Origin: an uncultured Johnsonella sp.
GTDB lineage: Bacteria; Bacillota; Clostridia; Lachnospirales; Lachnospiraceae
Assembly: GCA_900766185.1 (NCBI GenBank)
Contig: CAAFUL010000009.1
Span: 1 to 38,720 of the forward strand
DNA: 38,720 nucleotides
Direction: 5' to 3'
Within the stretch, counting starts at the first letter, position 1. Each line of letters begins with the position of its first letter. The position numbers were made by a program, and so were the translations under genes. Below, in pieces: positions 27,925 through 36,180 of the stretch. The notes below the pieces were generated by a model. The model worked only from the letters and a program-made list of their open reading frames with translations, made no database searches and was not told where the DNA came from.

Positions 27925-27971
27925 ACATCAAAACCTTTATCGTAGTACGGCTATACCAAAGGTTTTGATGT
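27925..27971. repeat. Perfect 14-bp inverted repeat
   Basis: ACATCAAAACCTTT (27925-27938) and AAAGGTTTTGATGT (27958-27971) are exact complements around a 19-base loop. No T-run follows on either strand, so it is not a clear terminator. It lies about 170 bases before the acetamidase gene. Confidence 0.7.
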
Positions 27972-28106
27972 ATACAATCAGGAAAAGAGGCAAGTTATTT
28001 GTATATTTATTTAGAAAACGATTCACTGATATCAACACTTGAGTAAATACCATATTTATTATAATATTATGACTGAATAGATATTTTTTAAAAACATAAC
28101 AACGGA

Positions 28107-28152
28107 AAGGAGAAGATCCGTTCTTCTATAACAGAGTATGATCGGATCATAC
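28107..28152 (+). promoter_or_regulatory. Leader hairpin and palindrome around the acetamidase start
   Basis: AGGAGA at 28107-28112 overlaps a hairpin (AGAAGA at 28111-28116, TCTTCT at 28122-28127). Just beyond it, GTATGATC-G-GATCATAC at 28136-28152 is a perfect 17-base palindrome covering the first possible ATG (28138). Either could control translation or bind a regulator. Confidence 0.4.
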
Positions 28153-28158
28153 ATGGAT

Positions 28159-29043
28159 ATGAAAATAATTGAAAATAAGAAAATATTTGCGTTTGACGCT
28201 AAAAATGAATGTGTAGCAGAGGTTGAGGACGGTGAAACTCTGATTTTTCGTACACATGATTGCTTTGACGACCAGCTTAGTGAAGAAGGTTCAACTATCG
28301 GAAGTTTGAACTGGGATTGTATCAATCCGGCTACCGGTCCGGTGTATGTTAAAAATGCACTTCCCGGGGATGTGCTTAAAGTTGAAATATTGGAAATCGC
28401 ACTTGGAAAACAGGGAGTAATGTGTGCCTTACCTGATAACGGCGTGCTAGGTTCATTAGTTAAAGAGGAATCGGTTAAAAGATTAAAAGTTGAAAACGGA
28501 AAGGTTCATTTCAATGAAAAAATAGTATTTGATATAAGTCCTATGATAGGAGTGATAGGTGTAGCTCCCGAAAACGGATCGGTAAATTGCGGTACACCTG
28601 GTAATCATGGCGGAAATATGGATAATAAAAGAATAACAGAAGGAGTAACGCTCTACTTCCCTGTATTTCATAAGGGAGCAATTTTTTCTTTAGGTGATGT
28701 TCATGCTGCCATGGGAGACGGAGAAGTTATGGTAAGCGGTGTGGAGATTGCAGCTGATGTTAAAGTTAGACTGTCTGTAATCAAAGGTACAAGCATTGAA
28801 ACTCCTATGTTGGAAAATGAAGACAGCTGCGGTGTGATCTATTCCCATGAGGATATAGAAAAGGCTGTATTTCATGCGGTAAGGATAATGAATGAAATTA
28901 TGCAAAAGAAGCTCGGATTGTCACTTAACGATGCAGGTATGTTGATCAGTGCTGTTGGTGACTTGAAATTTTGTCAGGTAGTAGATCCCGAGCGTACGGT
29001 TATGATGTGTGTACCCAGATCAATTCTTGCTCATTTGTTTTAG
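28159..29043 (+). CDS. Acetamidase/formamidase family protein
   Basis: The product has 294 residues from the ATG at 28159, where the family-like N-terminus MKIIENKKIFAFDA begins; ATGs at 28138 and 28153 are in frame, and none has a well-spaced ribosome binding site. The family hydrolyses short amides (formamide, acetamide) to ammonia and acid. Sequence marks are THDCFDDQL, the NHGGNMDNK block, GDVHAAMGDGE (metal or substrate region) and the C-terminal VGDLKFCQVVDPERTVMM. Its probable role is nitrogen salvage. It is monocistronic, with possible leader structures. Confidence 0.88.
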   Translation: MKIIENKKIFAFDAKNECVAEVEDGETLIFRTHDCFDDQLSEEGSTIGSLNWDCINPATGPVYVKNALPGDVLKVEILEIALGKQGVMCALPDNGVLGSLVKEESVKRLKVENGKVHFNEKIVFDISPMIGVIGVAPENGSVNCGTPGNHGGNMDNKRITEGVTLYFPVFHKGAIFSLGDVHAAMGDGEVMVSGVEIAADVKVRLSVIKGTSIETPMLENEDSCGVIYSHEDIEKAVFHAVRIMNEIMQKKLGLSLNDAGMLISAVGDLKFCQVVDPERTVMMCVPRSILAHLF

Positions 29044-29168
29044 CTAATAAATTTACTGAAAGTAGATTTAAAAAGAGAATTTGTTTGATTAAATTTTTAG
29101 TAATATCGACAATAAAACTATATAGTAAAAATAATTAATAACAGAAGTAATTCCATAAGGAGGAGAAA

Positions 29169-29975
29169 ATGTTAGGAGCGATTATCGGTGATATTGTGGG
29201 CTCACGCTTTGAATGGAATAATCACCGGGATAAAGACTTTGAATTATTTACAAACGGATGTTTTCCTACAGATGACAGTATTATGAGTCTTGCTATTGCG
29301 AAGGCTATTATAGTCAGTAAGCCCGACTTCAGTGATCTATCCGATAATGCTGTAAAGTGTATGCAAAGCATAGGAAGAAACTATCCTGATTGCGGATATG
29401 GCGGAAGGTTTTATGGTTGGATGTTCTCTGATGACCCAAGACCATACAACAGTTATGGCAATGGTTCCGCAATGAGGGTCAGTGCAGCAGGATTTGTAGC
29501 AAGAAGTCTTGAAGAGGCAAAACTATTATCAAAGCTAGTGACTGAAGTGACTCATAACCATCCTGAGGGAATAAAGGGGGCTGAGGCAACAGCGGTGGCT
29601 ATCTATATGGCTAAAACAGGAAGCAGTATTTTTGAAATAAAAGATTACATTAATGAGAATTATTATCCTATGAATTTTACTCTCGATGAGATAAGGGACA
29701 CATACAGGTTTAATGAGACTTGTCAGGATACAATACCTCAGGCTTTGCAGGCATTCTTTGAGTCCTCAGGCTTTGAAGATGCTATAAGGAATGCAATCTC
29801 AATTGGTGGAGATAGCGATACTTTAGCTGCGATATGCGGTAGTGTTGCAGAAGCGTATTACGGAATACCGGATGATATCAGAAAGCAGGCATTAACCTTC
29901 TTGGATAAGGACTTACTGAAGCTTTTGACTCTTTTTGAGAGTAAATATACGCCAATCGTTGAAAAGATACATTAA
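29169..29975 (+). CDS. ADP-ribosylglycohydrolase family protein (DraG/ARH type)
   Basis: This 268-residue protein removes ADP-ribose from proteins or nucleic acids using two Mg ions (family knowledge). The sequence shows GAIIGDIVGS at the N-terminus, PTDDSIMS (first metal-binding aspartates), GNGSAMRV (active-site loop) and IGGDSDTLAA (second aspartate set; DSD in place of the usual DTD). Length is normal. GGAGG lies before the ATG. No ADP-ribosyltransferase is adjacent, so its substrate is open. Confidence 0.92.
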   Translation: MLGAIIGDIVGSRFEWNNHRDKDFELFTNGCFPTDDSIMSLAIAKAIIVSKPDFSDLSDNAVKCMQSIGRNYPDCGYGGRFYGWMFSDDPRPYNSYGNGSAMRVSAAGFVARSLEEAKLLSKLVTEVTHNHPEGIKGAEATAVAIYMAKTGSSIFEIKDYINENYYPMNFTLDEIRDTYRFNETCQDTIPQALQAFFESSGFEDAIRNAISIGGDSDTLAAICGSVAEAYYGIPDDIRKQALTFLDKDLLKLLTLFESKYTPIVEKIH

Positions 29976-30213
29976 AAGGCTGAGTGAGTAAAAGTAGAAA
30001 TCTTATATTTTCGTATGCATATTATTTACTAGCGGAAAGGGTTAAAAAAGGCACCCCAAATCCTATAATAACTATACTTATTAATATCCACACCCCAAAA
30101 TATACAAGCTTGGGGCATTGCTATAACAAGGTATCAGTTAAAGAAAAAGAAATTGAATTAAAAAATTTAATTTTAAAAAATGTTAATGACCTGAAGTGGG
30201 TTTAAATGACTCC

Positions 30214-30546
30214 TTAAACCCTATTCTTGTCACCCCATTCACACATTCCGTCTAAAATAGGAATCAGGGACTTACCCCTCTCTGTTAAACTATACTCTAC
30301 TTTAGGCGGAATTTGCGGATATTCTTTTCTATGCACAAGGCAATCAGCCTCAAGTTCCTTTAAGGCGCAGCTTAGAGTCTTATAAGAAATTCCTTCGATA
30401 TATTTCTTCATCTCATTAAAACGAACCACACCAAATGACATTAAGGCGTACAATATGGACATTTTATATTTGCCGTTGATCAATGACAATGTATAACTAA
30501 AGCCTGTAGAATTTATACACTCTCTACAAATCTGTTTTTCACACAT
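30214..30546 (-). CDS. HxlR-family transcription regulator, Cys-rich N-terminus
   Basis: The product has 110 residues from the ATG at 30546-30544, which follows GGAGAG; an upstream in-frame ATG would add 35 unlikely residues across the operator. It is a winged-helix repressor of HxlR type: NGKYKMSILYALM, RFNEMKKYI, GISYKTLSCALKELEADCLV, IPPKVEYSLTERG. The first ten residues contain three cysteines (MCEKQICREC), reminiscent of redox-sensing HypR/YodB relatives. It is divergent from a flavin reductase gene, the classic target arrangement. It probably represses that gene and itself. Confidence 0.9.
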   Translation of the reverse strand: MCEKQICRECINSTGFSYTLSLINGKYKMSILYALMSFGVVRFNEMKKYIEGISYKTLSCALKELEADCLVHRKEYPQIPPKVEYSLTERGKSLIPILDGMCEWGDKNRV

Positions 30547-30582
30547 TTTACACTCTCCAATAAGTAAGTATTTAACATGATT

Positions 30583-30637
30583 GTAAGTATCGCACCTAAA
30601 TGTGCGTACTTGTCGCTGCTGCTGTTTTGGGTATAAT
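30583..30637 (+). promoter_or_regulatory. Operator palindrome and promoter of the flavin reductase gene
   Basis: CGCAC (30591-30595) and GTGCG (30602-30606) are flanked by AAGTAT and TACTTG, forming an imperfect dyad in the divergent gap. A promoter follows: TTGTCG (30610-30615), 16 bases, TATAAT (30632-30637). The dyad abuts the -35, so bound HxlR protein would block it. Confidence 0.55.
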
Positions 30638-30688
30638 TTTAGTATGAACATTGTAAAAAGTCAATTTTAAGAAAGTAGAGAGGTTATT

Positions 30689-31234
30689 ATGAGCAAGAAA
30701 ATAGTAGTTATCACCGGAAGTCCGAGAAAAGGCGGCAACAGTATTGCAATGACTAAAGCCTTTATTGAAGCGGCTAAGGAGCGAGGACACAGTATTACCC
30801 GGTTTGATGCAACTTATTTAAATATAGATGGATGCAATGCATGTGAAACCTGCTTAAAAAACGGAAAAGCTTGTTCTTTTGATGATGATTTTAATTCTAT
30901 TGCTCCGGCAATTTTGGAAGCAGATACAGTTATATATACAATGCCTGTATATTGGTACTCTATTCCTGCGAAAATCAAGGCAGTTATTGATAAGATGTTT
31001 CCTTTTTGTATGGATCATGAAAATGTTACTGGGAAAGGCTGTGGCTTGATATGTTGCTGTGCTGAAGACGATATGTCTGTTATGGATGGGGTACGGATTC
31101 CTATTGAACGCACTGCTGCTCTTTTGCAATGGCACATGGTAGGTGAGGTTTTGATAACAGGTGTACAAAATGAGGGTGATATTGAAAAAACTGACGGTTG
31201 TAGGCAAGCGGCTGCTCTTGCAGAAAAAATTTAG
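30689..31234 (+). CDS. NADPH-dependent FMN reductase / flavodoxin-like oxidoreductase
   Basis: This 181-residue flavodoxin-fold protein has GSPRKGGNS (FMN phosphate loop, residues 11-19), CNACETC with a further Cys (as in iron-sulfur flavoproteins and azoreductase-like NAD(P)H oxidoreductases) and the PVYWYSIPAKIKAVIDK block typical of the NAD(P)H-dependent FMN reductase family. It probably reduces quinones or other electrophiles. It is divergent from the HxlR gene 143 bases away and is its likely target. A purine-rich AGAGAGG site precedes the ATG. Confidence 0.9.
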   Translation: MSKKIVVITGSPRKGGNSIAMTKAFIEAAKERGHSITRFDATYLNIDGCNACETCLKNGKACSFDDDFNSIAPAILEADTVIYTMPVYWYSIPAKIKAVIDKMFPFCMDHENVTGKGCGLICCCAEDDMSVMDGVRIPIERTAALLQWHMVGEVLITGVQNEGDIEKTDGCRQAAALAEKI

Positions 31235-31535
31235 TTGGTTTTCTATAACTTGATAAGTTCTATCTTAAAACTATAAAATCTGTATTATTTGTAAAAACAA
31301 ATATTGCTAAGTAATGAATACTATTATATTCTCTATACTTTATAAGCTAAGACACAGTCGTCTTTAATATTAATTTTTAACATCTTCCACACCCCATCTT
31401 ACATTTGAGCTTAAGCAAACTTTATGATATAATTCGATAACCATGGCAGGAGAGTTTTTATTAAAATAAAAAAATTATAACGCTTGCAATAAAATACTAT
31501 TCTCGTGCATTAATATAATGAAAGGATAAAAAAAG
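31235..31535. other. Gap before the sigma-factor operon
   Basis: This 301-base gap is AT-rich and non-coding. I see nothing in it except the ECF-type promoter region at its right end. Confidence 0.6.
31483..31530 (+). promoter_or_regulatory. Candidate ECF-dependent promoter of the sigma operon, copy 1
   Basis: A 48-base block starting CTTGCAATAAAAT and including CTCGTGCATTAATATA and the AAAGG ribosome binding site recurs at 33928-33975 with only five differences, while most sequence further upstream is not alike. Such conservation in front of a sigma gene is expected if the factor drives its own operon. Confidence 0.55.
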
Positions 31536-32108
31536 ATGCTTAATTTGATGGCGGTCTTGGAAGAGGGTTCAAAGCTTTCATCGACAGTGGATGATAAACT
31601 TATAAAAGATATCGCAAAGGGCAGCATGGAGGCATTACATACTTTATATGAAAAAACAAATAAGAGTGTTTATGCCTTTGCCCTTTCAATAACGAAAAAT
31701 CCTCATGATGCAGAGGATGTTTTGCAGGAGACTTTTTTGAAAATATATCAAAAAGCCAAAGATTATACCTCATATGATAAACCTATGGCTTGGATTTTTA
31801 CAATAGCAAAAAATTTTGCACTGATGAAATTCCGTGAAAGAAAGAAGGAAGACAGTATGGAAGAGGTAAGTGATATGCCTGAACCGATTTTTTCTTTTGT
31901 GGAAGATATCAGTGAGCGTATTGTTCTTGAAGCTGCTGTAAATAAACTGGATGAAGATGAAAGAACGATACTTTTGCTTCACGCCGTAGCAGGGTTTAAA
32001 AACCGAGAAATAGCGGATCTTCTTGATATGCCTATAAATACGGTACTTTCAAAGTACAATAGAACTATTAGGAAGATGCAAAAATATTTGGAAGAGGAGG
32101 GCTTTTAA
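31536..32108 (+). CDS. ECF-type RNA polymerase sigma factor
   Basis: This 190-residue protein has sigma region 2 (ALSITKNPHDAEDVLQETF, then PMAWIFTIAKNFAL) and region 4 (LDEDERTILLLHAVAGFKNREIADLL, with VLSKYNRTIRKM as recognition helix). It lacks regions 1 and 3. Its stop overlaps the next start (TAATG), so it is translationally coupled to a membrane anti-sigma protein. It probably responds to an envelope signal and autoregulates. AAAGG precedes the ATG. Confidence 0.93.
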   Translation: MLNLMAVLEEGSKLSSTVDDKLIKDIAKGSMEALHTLYEKTNKSVYAFALSITKNPHDAEDVLQETFLKIYQKAKDYTSYDKPMAWIFTIAKNFALMKFRERKKEDSMEEVSDMPEPIFSFVEDISERIVLEAAVNKLDEDERTILLLHAVAGFKNREIADLLDMPINTVLSKYNRTIRKMQKYLEEEGF

Positions 32109-33793
32109 TGAAAAGGGAAGATATTGAAAAGAAGCTCGACACTGCTGTATCCGGAATGATTCCCGAGGATATGTTTGAAAGGATCTCCCGAAATATTGCT
32201 TCTTTAGATGAAGAGAAAACGAAAAAAGGGATAAATAAAAAGTTTAATATATTCAGTAGAGGTTTTATAGGAGTAGCGGCAGCTGCCTGCGTATTGCTTG
32301 CGGTTGGGATGGTGGGAGTTCCGTATTATGGCAATAATTTTGTTCCAGACTCTCATGTGGACATAGATGTAAATCCCGGAGTTGAGATAGTAACAAATAA
32401 AAAGAACAAAGTTTTGGATGTGCAAGCTACCAATAAGGATGGAGACAGTGTTATTGACGGAATGAACTTGAAAAATACCGAACTCAAAGTTGCGGTAAAT
32501 GCACTTATCGGTTCAATGGTTCAAAAGGGATATATCACAAATAACAATACAGGAATATTGGTGACTGTAAGGAATGACAATTTGGACAAAGCCAATAAGG
32601 TTAAAGAAGAGGTATTGGATGACATAAATTTTGCTTTATATAAGAATGATATAAAGGCAAATATCATGAATCAGACCTTGAAAAATACTGTAGATGCAGC
32701 TAAATTTGCCAAGGAAAATAATATATCTATAGGAAAAGCAGTATTTGTGCTTAATTTGGCAGCTAAAGACAGCAGCTTGGATGCAAAAGAGTTGGCTAAA
32801 ATGAAGGTAAGCGATATTGCAATTCTGGTTGCAAAGAAGGGCATAGACATAAGAGATATAGTTGACTATGATGATGATGACAGTATTTGGGAAAATATTG
32901 CAGATGCCATTGAAGATATAGATGAAGATGTTAGTGAAAATATTACAGGCACTACAGCAGCTTTGTCAGCAGAAAAGGCAAGTAAGGCAAAGCAAATCAG
33001 CATCAATGAAGCAAAGCAAATTGCACTTGCACATGCAAAGGTTGCACAAAAAGATGCTACTTTTGTTAAGACTGAACTTGAGTATGAGAATAACAGGCAG
33101 GTGTATGACATAGAATTCTATAGCGGAAATGTCGAGTATGATTATGAGATAGATGCAGTAAGTGGAGAAATAATATCAAGCGATCTTGATATTGAGGATT
33201 ACAGCATACCTGTTAATACTCAGGATACACAACAGCAGACTAATGTAAATGCTGCAAATGGAGATATAGGCATAGAAAAAGCAAAAGATATAGCACTTTC
33301 TGATGCAGGTCTTTCACGAGGCAATGTATCCTTTGTTAAGGCGGAGCCGGATTATGATGACGGTGTAAAAGTCTATGATATAGAGTTTTACAGTGCAAAT
33401 GTTGAATATGATTATGAAATCAATGCGGCAAGCGGTGCAATAGTATCAGTTGACAGGGATATTGAAAATTATTCAATACCGACAGCAGCACCAAACTATA
33501 CACAATCGTCTACACCTGCACCGACAGCAGCACCTGCGCCAACAGCAGCGCCGGCTCCTACAGCAGCTCCAAGCCAAGCGGCACATTCCAATATTTCTGC
33601 AGAAAGGGCAAAGCAGATAGCACTTTCTCATGCGGGAGTTTCAGGAGCAAGCTTTACAAAGGTAGAGCTTGATATAGATGATGGAGTATCGGTCTATGAT
33701 ATAGAGTTTAAGGCAGGCAATGTAGAATATGATTATGAGATCAATGCGGCAAGCGGTGCAATAATCTCAAACAGTTCTGAAATTGATGATTAG
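32108..33793 (+). CDS. RsgI-like membrane anti-sigma factor with three PepSY repeats
   Basis: The 561-residue protein is built in order as: a cytoplasmic N-terminus (1-50, MFERISRNIASLDEE, presumed sigma-binding); one membrane helix (about 52-75, VAAAACVLLAVGMVGVPYYG); an RsgI-type external domain (DSHVDIDVNPGVEI onward, to about 170); a helical stretch; then three PepSY-like repeats (about 295-360, 385-450, 494-555), each with KxIALxHA and VYDIEFxxxNVEYDYEI. A PTAAPAPTAAP linker precedes the last repeat. RsgI proteins hold their sigma factor until an outside ligand is sensed; PepSY domains often restrain proteases. I infer a cell-envelope sensor, ligand unknown. Confidence 0.88.
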   Translation: MKREDIEKKLDTAVSGMIPEDMFERISRNIASLDEEKTKKGINKKFNIFSRGFIGVAAAACVLLAVGMVGVPYYGNNFVPDSHVDIDVNPGVEIVTNKKNKVLDVQATNKDGDSVIDGMNLKNTELKVAVNALIGSMVQKGYITNNNTGILVTVRNDNLDKANKVKEEVLDDINFALYKNDIKANIMNQTLKNTVDAAKFAKENNISIGKAVFVLNLAAKDSSLDAKELAKMKVSDIAILVAKKGIDIRDIVDYDDDDSIWENIADAIEDIDEDVSENITGTTAALSAEKASKAKQISINEAKQIALAHAKVAQKDATFVKTELEYENNRQVYDIEFYSGNVEYDYEIDAVSGEIISSDLDIEDYSIPVNTQDTQQQTNVNAANGDIGIEKAKDIALSDAGLSRGNVSFVKAEPDYDDGVKVYDIEFYSANVEYDYEINAASGAIVSVDRDIENYSIPTAAPNYTQSSTPAPTAAPAPTAAPAPTAAPSQAAHSNISAERAKQIALSHAGVSGASFTKVELDIDDGVSVYDIEFKAGNVEYDYEINAASGAIISNSSEIDD

Positions 33794-33828
33794 CAGGTAA
33801 ATTTATAAAAAATAACCAGGTTTAAGTA

Positions 33829-33886
33829 AAGTCCCCTAAGGTTTTAGAATGTAGATCTGAAACTTTGGGGGACTTAATTATTTTTA
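33829..33886 (+). terminator. Terminator of sigma operon, copy 1
   Basis: AAGTCCCC at 33829-33836 pairs with GGGGACTT at 33868-33875, with further pairing inside, and is followed by a T-rich stretch. A similar structure ends copy 2. Confidence 0.75.
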
Positions 33887-33927
33887 GAAAAAAAAGAAAA
33901 TAAAAAAAATAAAAAAATTTAATTTAA

Positions 33928-33975
33928 CTTGCAATAAAATGTTATGCTCATGCATTAATATAGTGAAAGGATAAA
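33928..33975 (+). promoter_or_regulatory. ECF-type promoter block, copy 2
   Basis: This block matches 31483-31530 in 43 of 48 bases. It may still bring the second anti-sigma-like gene under the same sigma factor. Confidence 0.55.
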
Positions 33976-34254
33976 TAAGAAAAGCTTTAAGCGGCGATAG
34001 TCTTATAAGATGATCCAAATGAACGTCGACGGTGGATAGTAAACTTATAAAAGTATCGCAAAGGTAAATACAGAGGCATAATCAGTCTTTACCCTTTCAG
34101 TAACAAAAATGTTTATAATGCAGAAGATATTTTGCAGAAGACTTTTTTGAAAATATAGTAAAAACGGACCCAAAGAGCGAATGATATTACGGAGAATATG
34201 TTTGAGAGGATCTAACAAAATATTTTTCTGTGGAGACGGAAAGGATGGAAAGCA
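33976..34254 (+). pseudogene. Decayed copy of the ECF sigma gene and of the anti-sigma N-terminus
   Basis: The sequence aligns along its length with the start of 31536-32108 (for example GTGGATAGTAAACTTATAAAA and GATATTTTGCAGAAGACTTT), with lost start codon, frameshifts and a TAG. The part for sigma region 4 is deleted and joins the remnant of the anti-sigma N-terminus: ATG at 34198 reads MFERI then TAA (34213-34215), in frame with the next gene. It is clearly dead. Confidence 0.85.
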
Positions 34255-35748
34255 ATGAAAAAGTTTAATATACTCAGCAGAGGTTTTATAGGTGCGGCAA
34301 CAGTGGCTTGTGTATTGTTTGCAGCAGGAATTGTAGGTGTTCCGTATTATGGAAACAATTTTGTTCCGGACTCACATGTGGACATAGATGTAAATCCGGG
34401 AGTAGAGATTATAACAAATAAAAATAACAAAGTTATAGAGATACAATCTACCAATAAGGATGGAAAAGCTGTTATTGATGGAATGGACCTAAAGAATGCA
34501 GAGCTTAAGGTTGCGGTAAATGCACTTATCGGTTCAATGGTTCAAAAGGGATACATTGAAAATAATAATACAGGAATATTGGTTACTGTAAGAAATAATA
34601 ATCCAAATAAGGCAAAAGAAGTTAAAAAAGAAGTACTGGATGATATAAATATTGCTTTGGATAAGAATGATGTAAAGGCAAATGTTATGAATCAGATTTT
34701 GAAAAATGCTGTAGATGCTGATAAATTTGCAAAAGAAAACAATATATCCATAGGAAAGGCAGTGTTTGTACTTAATCTTGCAGCTAAGGATAATACTCTT
34801 GATGCAAAAGAGTTAGCTAAAATGAGGGTAACCGATATTGCAGATTTAATTGAGAAAAAAGGTATAGATATAAAAGATATAGTTGACTATGACAGTGAAG
34901 ACAGCATCAGGGAAAATATAGCAGACGCTATTGAAGATGTGAATGAAAATCTCATCAGTAATACAGTTGTTGAAGTAAACACAGCAAAGCAAATAAGTGC
35001 CGATGATGCAAAGAAGATTGCACTTGCAGATGCAAAACTTTCAGAAAAGGATGTTACATTTGTTAACATAGAGCTTGATTATGAGAATAACAGACTGGTT
35101 TATGATGTAGAATTTTACAGCGGAAATGTAGAGTATGATTATGATATAGATGCACTGACCAAAGAAATAGTATCAAGTGATTTTGATATTGAAAACTATA
35201 ATATACCGGCACAGACTACAGCAGCACAGCAGGAGACAACAGCTCCATCTGCAGATATAGGTGTAGAAAAAGCAAAAGAGATAGCACTTGCTCATGCAGG
35301 TCTTTCACAGGACAAGGTTTCATTTGTTAAGGCTGAACTTGATTACGAAGACGGTATAAAAGTTTATGATATTGAGTTTTATAGCGGAAATGTTGAATAT
35401 GATTATGAGATCAGTGTGGCAGACGGCAGCATAATATCTGCTGACAGGGATATTGAGAATTACTCAATTCCTACACCGGAGCCTGCACCGGAGGTGACAG
35501 CAGCACCTGCGGAAACAGCAGCACCTACCAAGGCGGCAGTTTCAGGTATTTCAACAGAAAAAGCAAAACAAATAGCTCTTTCACACGCAGGAGTGGGAAG
35601 TGCAAACTTTACTAAGGTACAGCTTGACACGGAAGATGGAATTAGAGTTTATGAAATTGAGTTCAAGGTGGGCAATGTAGAATATGAGTACGATATAGAT
35701 GCTTCAACCGGTGCGATAGTTTCAAGTAGTTCTGAAATTGATGATTAA
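34255..35748 (+). CDS. Second RsgI/PepSY membrane protein lacking the sigma-binding part
   Basis: This 497-residue paralogue of the gene at 32108-33793 starts at MKKFNILSRGF, immediately before the membrane helix (about 10-30). It has the RsgI-type external domain (DSHVDIDVNPGVEI) and three PepSY repeats with a shorter Pro/Ala/Thr linker. The roughly 40 cytoplasmic residues that would hold the sigma factor are cut off by the stop at 34213. GGAAAG precedes the ATG. It remains an open, well-kept frame, so selection may act on the outer domain alone, as a decoy or ligand sink; this is inference. Confidence 0.85.
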   Translation: MKKFNILSRGFIGAATVACVLFAAGIVGVPYYGNNFVPDSHVDIDVNPGVEIITNKNNKVIEIQSTNKDGKAVIDGMDLKNAELKVAVNALIGSMVQKGYIENNNTGILVTVRNNNPNKAKEVKKEVLDDINIALDKNDVKANVMNQILKNAVDADKFAKENNISIGKAVFVLNLAAKDNTLDAKELAKMRVTDIADLIEKKGIDIKDIVDYDSEDSIRENIADAIEDVNENLISNTVVEVNTAKQISADDAKKIALADAKLSEKDVTFVNIELDYENNRLVYDVEFYSGNVEYDYDIDALTKEIVSSDFDIENYNIPAQTTAAQQETTAPSADIGVEKAKEIALAHAGLSQDKVSFVKAELDYEDGIKVYDIEFYSGNVEYDYEISVADGSIISADRDIENYSIPTPEPAPEVTAAPAETAAPTKAAVSGISTEKAKQIALSHAGVGSANFTKVQLDTEDGIRVYEIEFKVGNVEYEYDIDASTGAIVSSSSEIDD

Positions 35749-35830
35749 CAGTAGTTTATTGGTTTTGAAAAAATTAAAAGGCTTGAAACAGATGGCTTTG
35801 AAATTGATGATTAAATAGTAGTTTATTGGA
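35733..35830. repeat. Short tandem duplication of the gene's 3' end
   Basis: GAAATTGATGATTAA followed by AGTAGTTTATTGG occurs at the gene's end (from about 35736) and again about 65 bases on (from about 35801), with one extra base. The second copy lies outside the frame. Confidence 0.65.
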
Positions 35831-35953
35831 ATAAAGGAACTGTAAACAATAGCAGTAAAGTTATAAAAATTATCTTAGTTACGATTAGACATAAAATAGC
35901 CCTATATAGATATAATTCTTAACAACCTTCATTAAATATATATTTTAATTAAC

Positions 35954-36010
35954 AAGGTCCTCCAAAGTCTTAGGATAGTAATCCGAAACTTGGAGGACTT
36001 TGTATTTTAG
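35954..36010 (+). terminator. Terminator of sigma operon, copy 2
   Basis: AAGGTCCTCCAA at 35954-35965 pairs with TTGGAGGACTTT around 35990-36001 and is followed by TGTATTTT. Stem and loop resemble the copy 1 terminator, so the duplication included it. Confidence 0.7.
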
Positions 36011-36129
36011 GTAAGGTACTGTTAAGAAAGTAAAAGGTCAGAAAAAGGTTTTATTTTAGCAGCCTGTTCAAATAAAATTTAATTTGGAGAAGATTTTGAC
36101 CGAGTCCGTTTTTTTGTACATCAAAACTG

Positions 36130-36157
36130 CTATACTTTATACGATAACAAAGTATAG
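36130..36157 (+). promoter_or_regulatory. Inverted repeat over a -10-like box before the 36181 gene
   Basis: CTATACTTT and AAAGTATAG form a perfect nine-base inverted repeat with a ten-base gap; it contains TATACT. GCTATACTTTATA recurs before the next gene (about 36920). No good -35 could be paired with it. Confidence 0.4.
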
Positions 36158-36180
36158 AGAGCAAATTACGGAGGTAGGCT

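Noticed and set aside
29984..30205. A 73-residue frame between the ADP-ribosylglycohydrolase and HxlR genes
   Set aside because: It starts at GTG without a ribosome binding site, matches no known protein start and covers a CCCCAA/TTGGGG dyad; more likely spacer or a decayed fragment.
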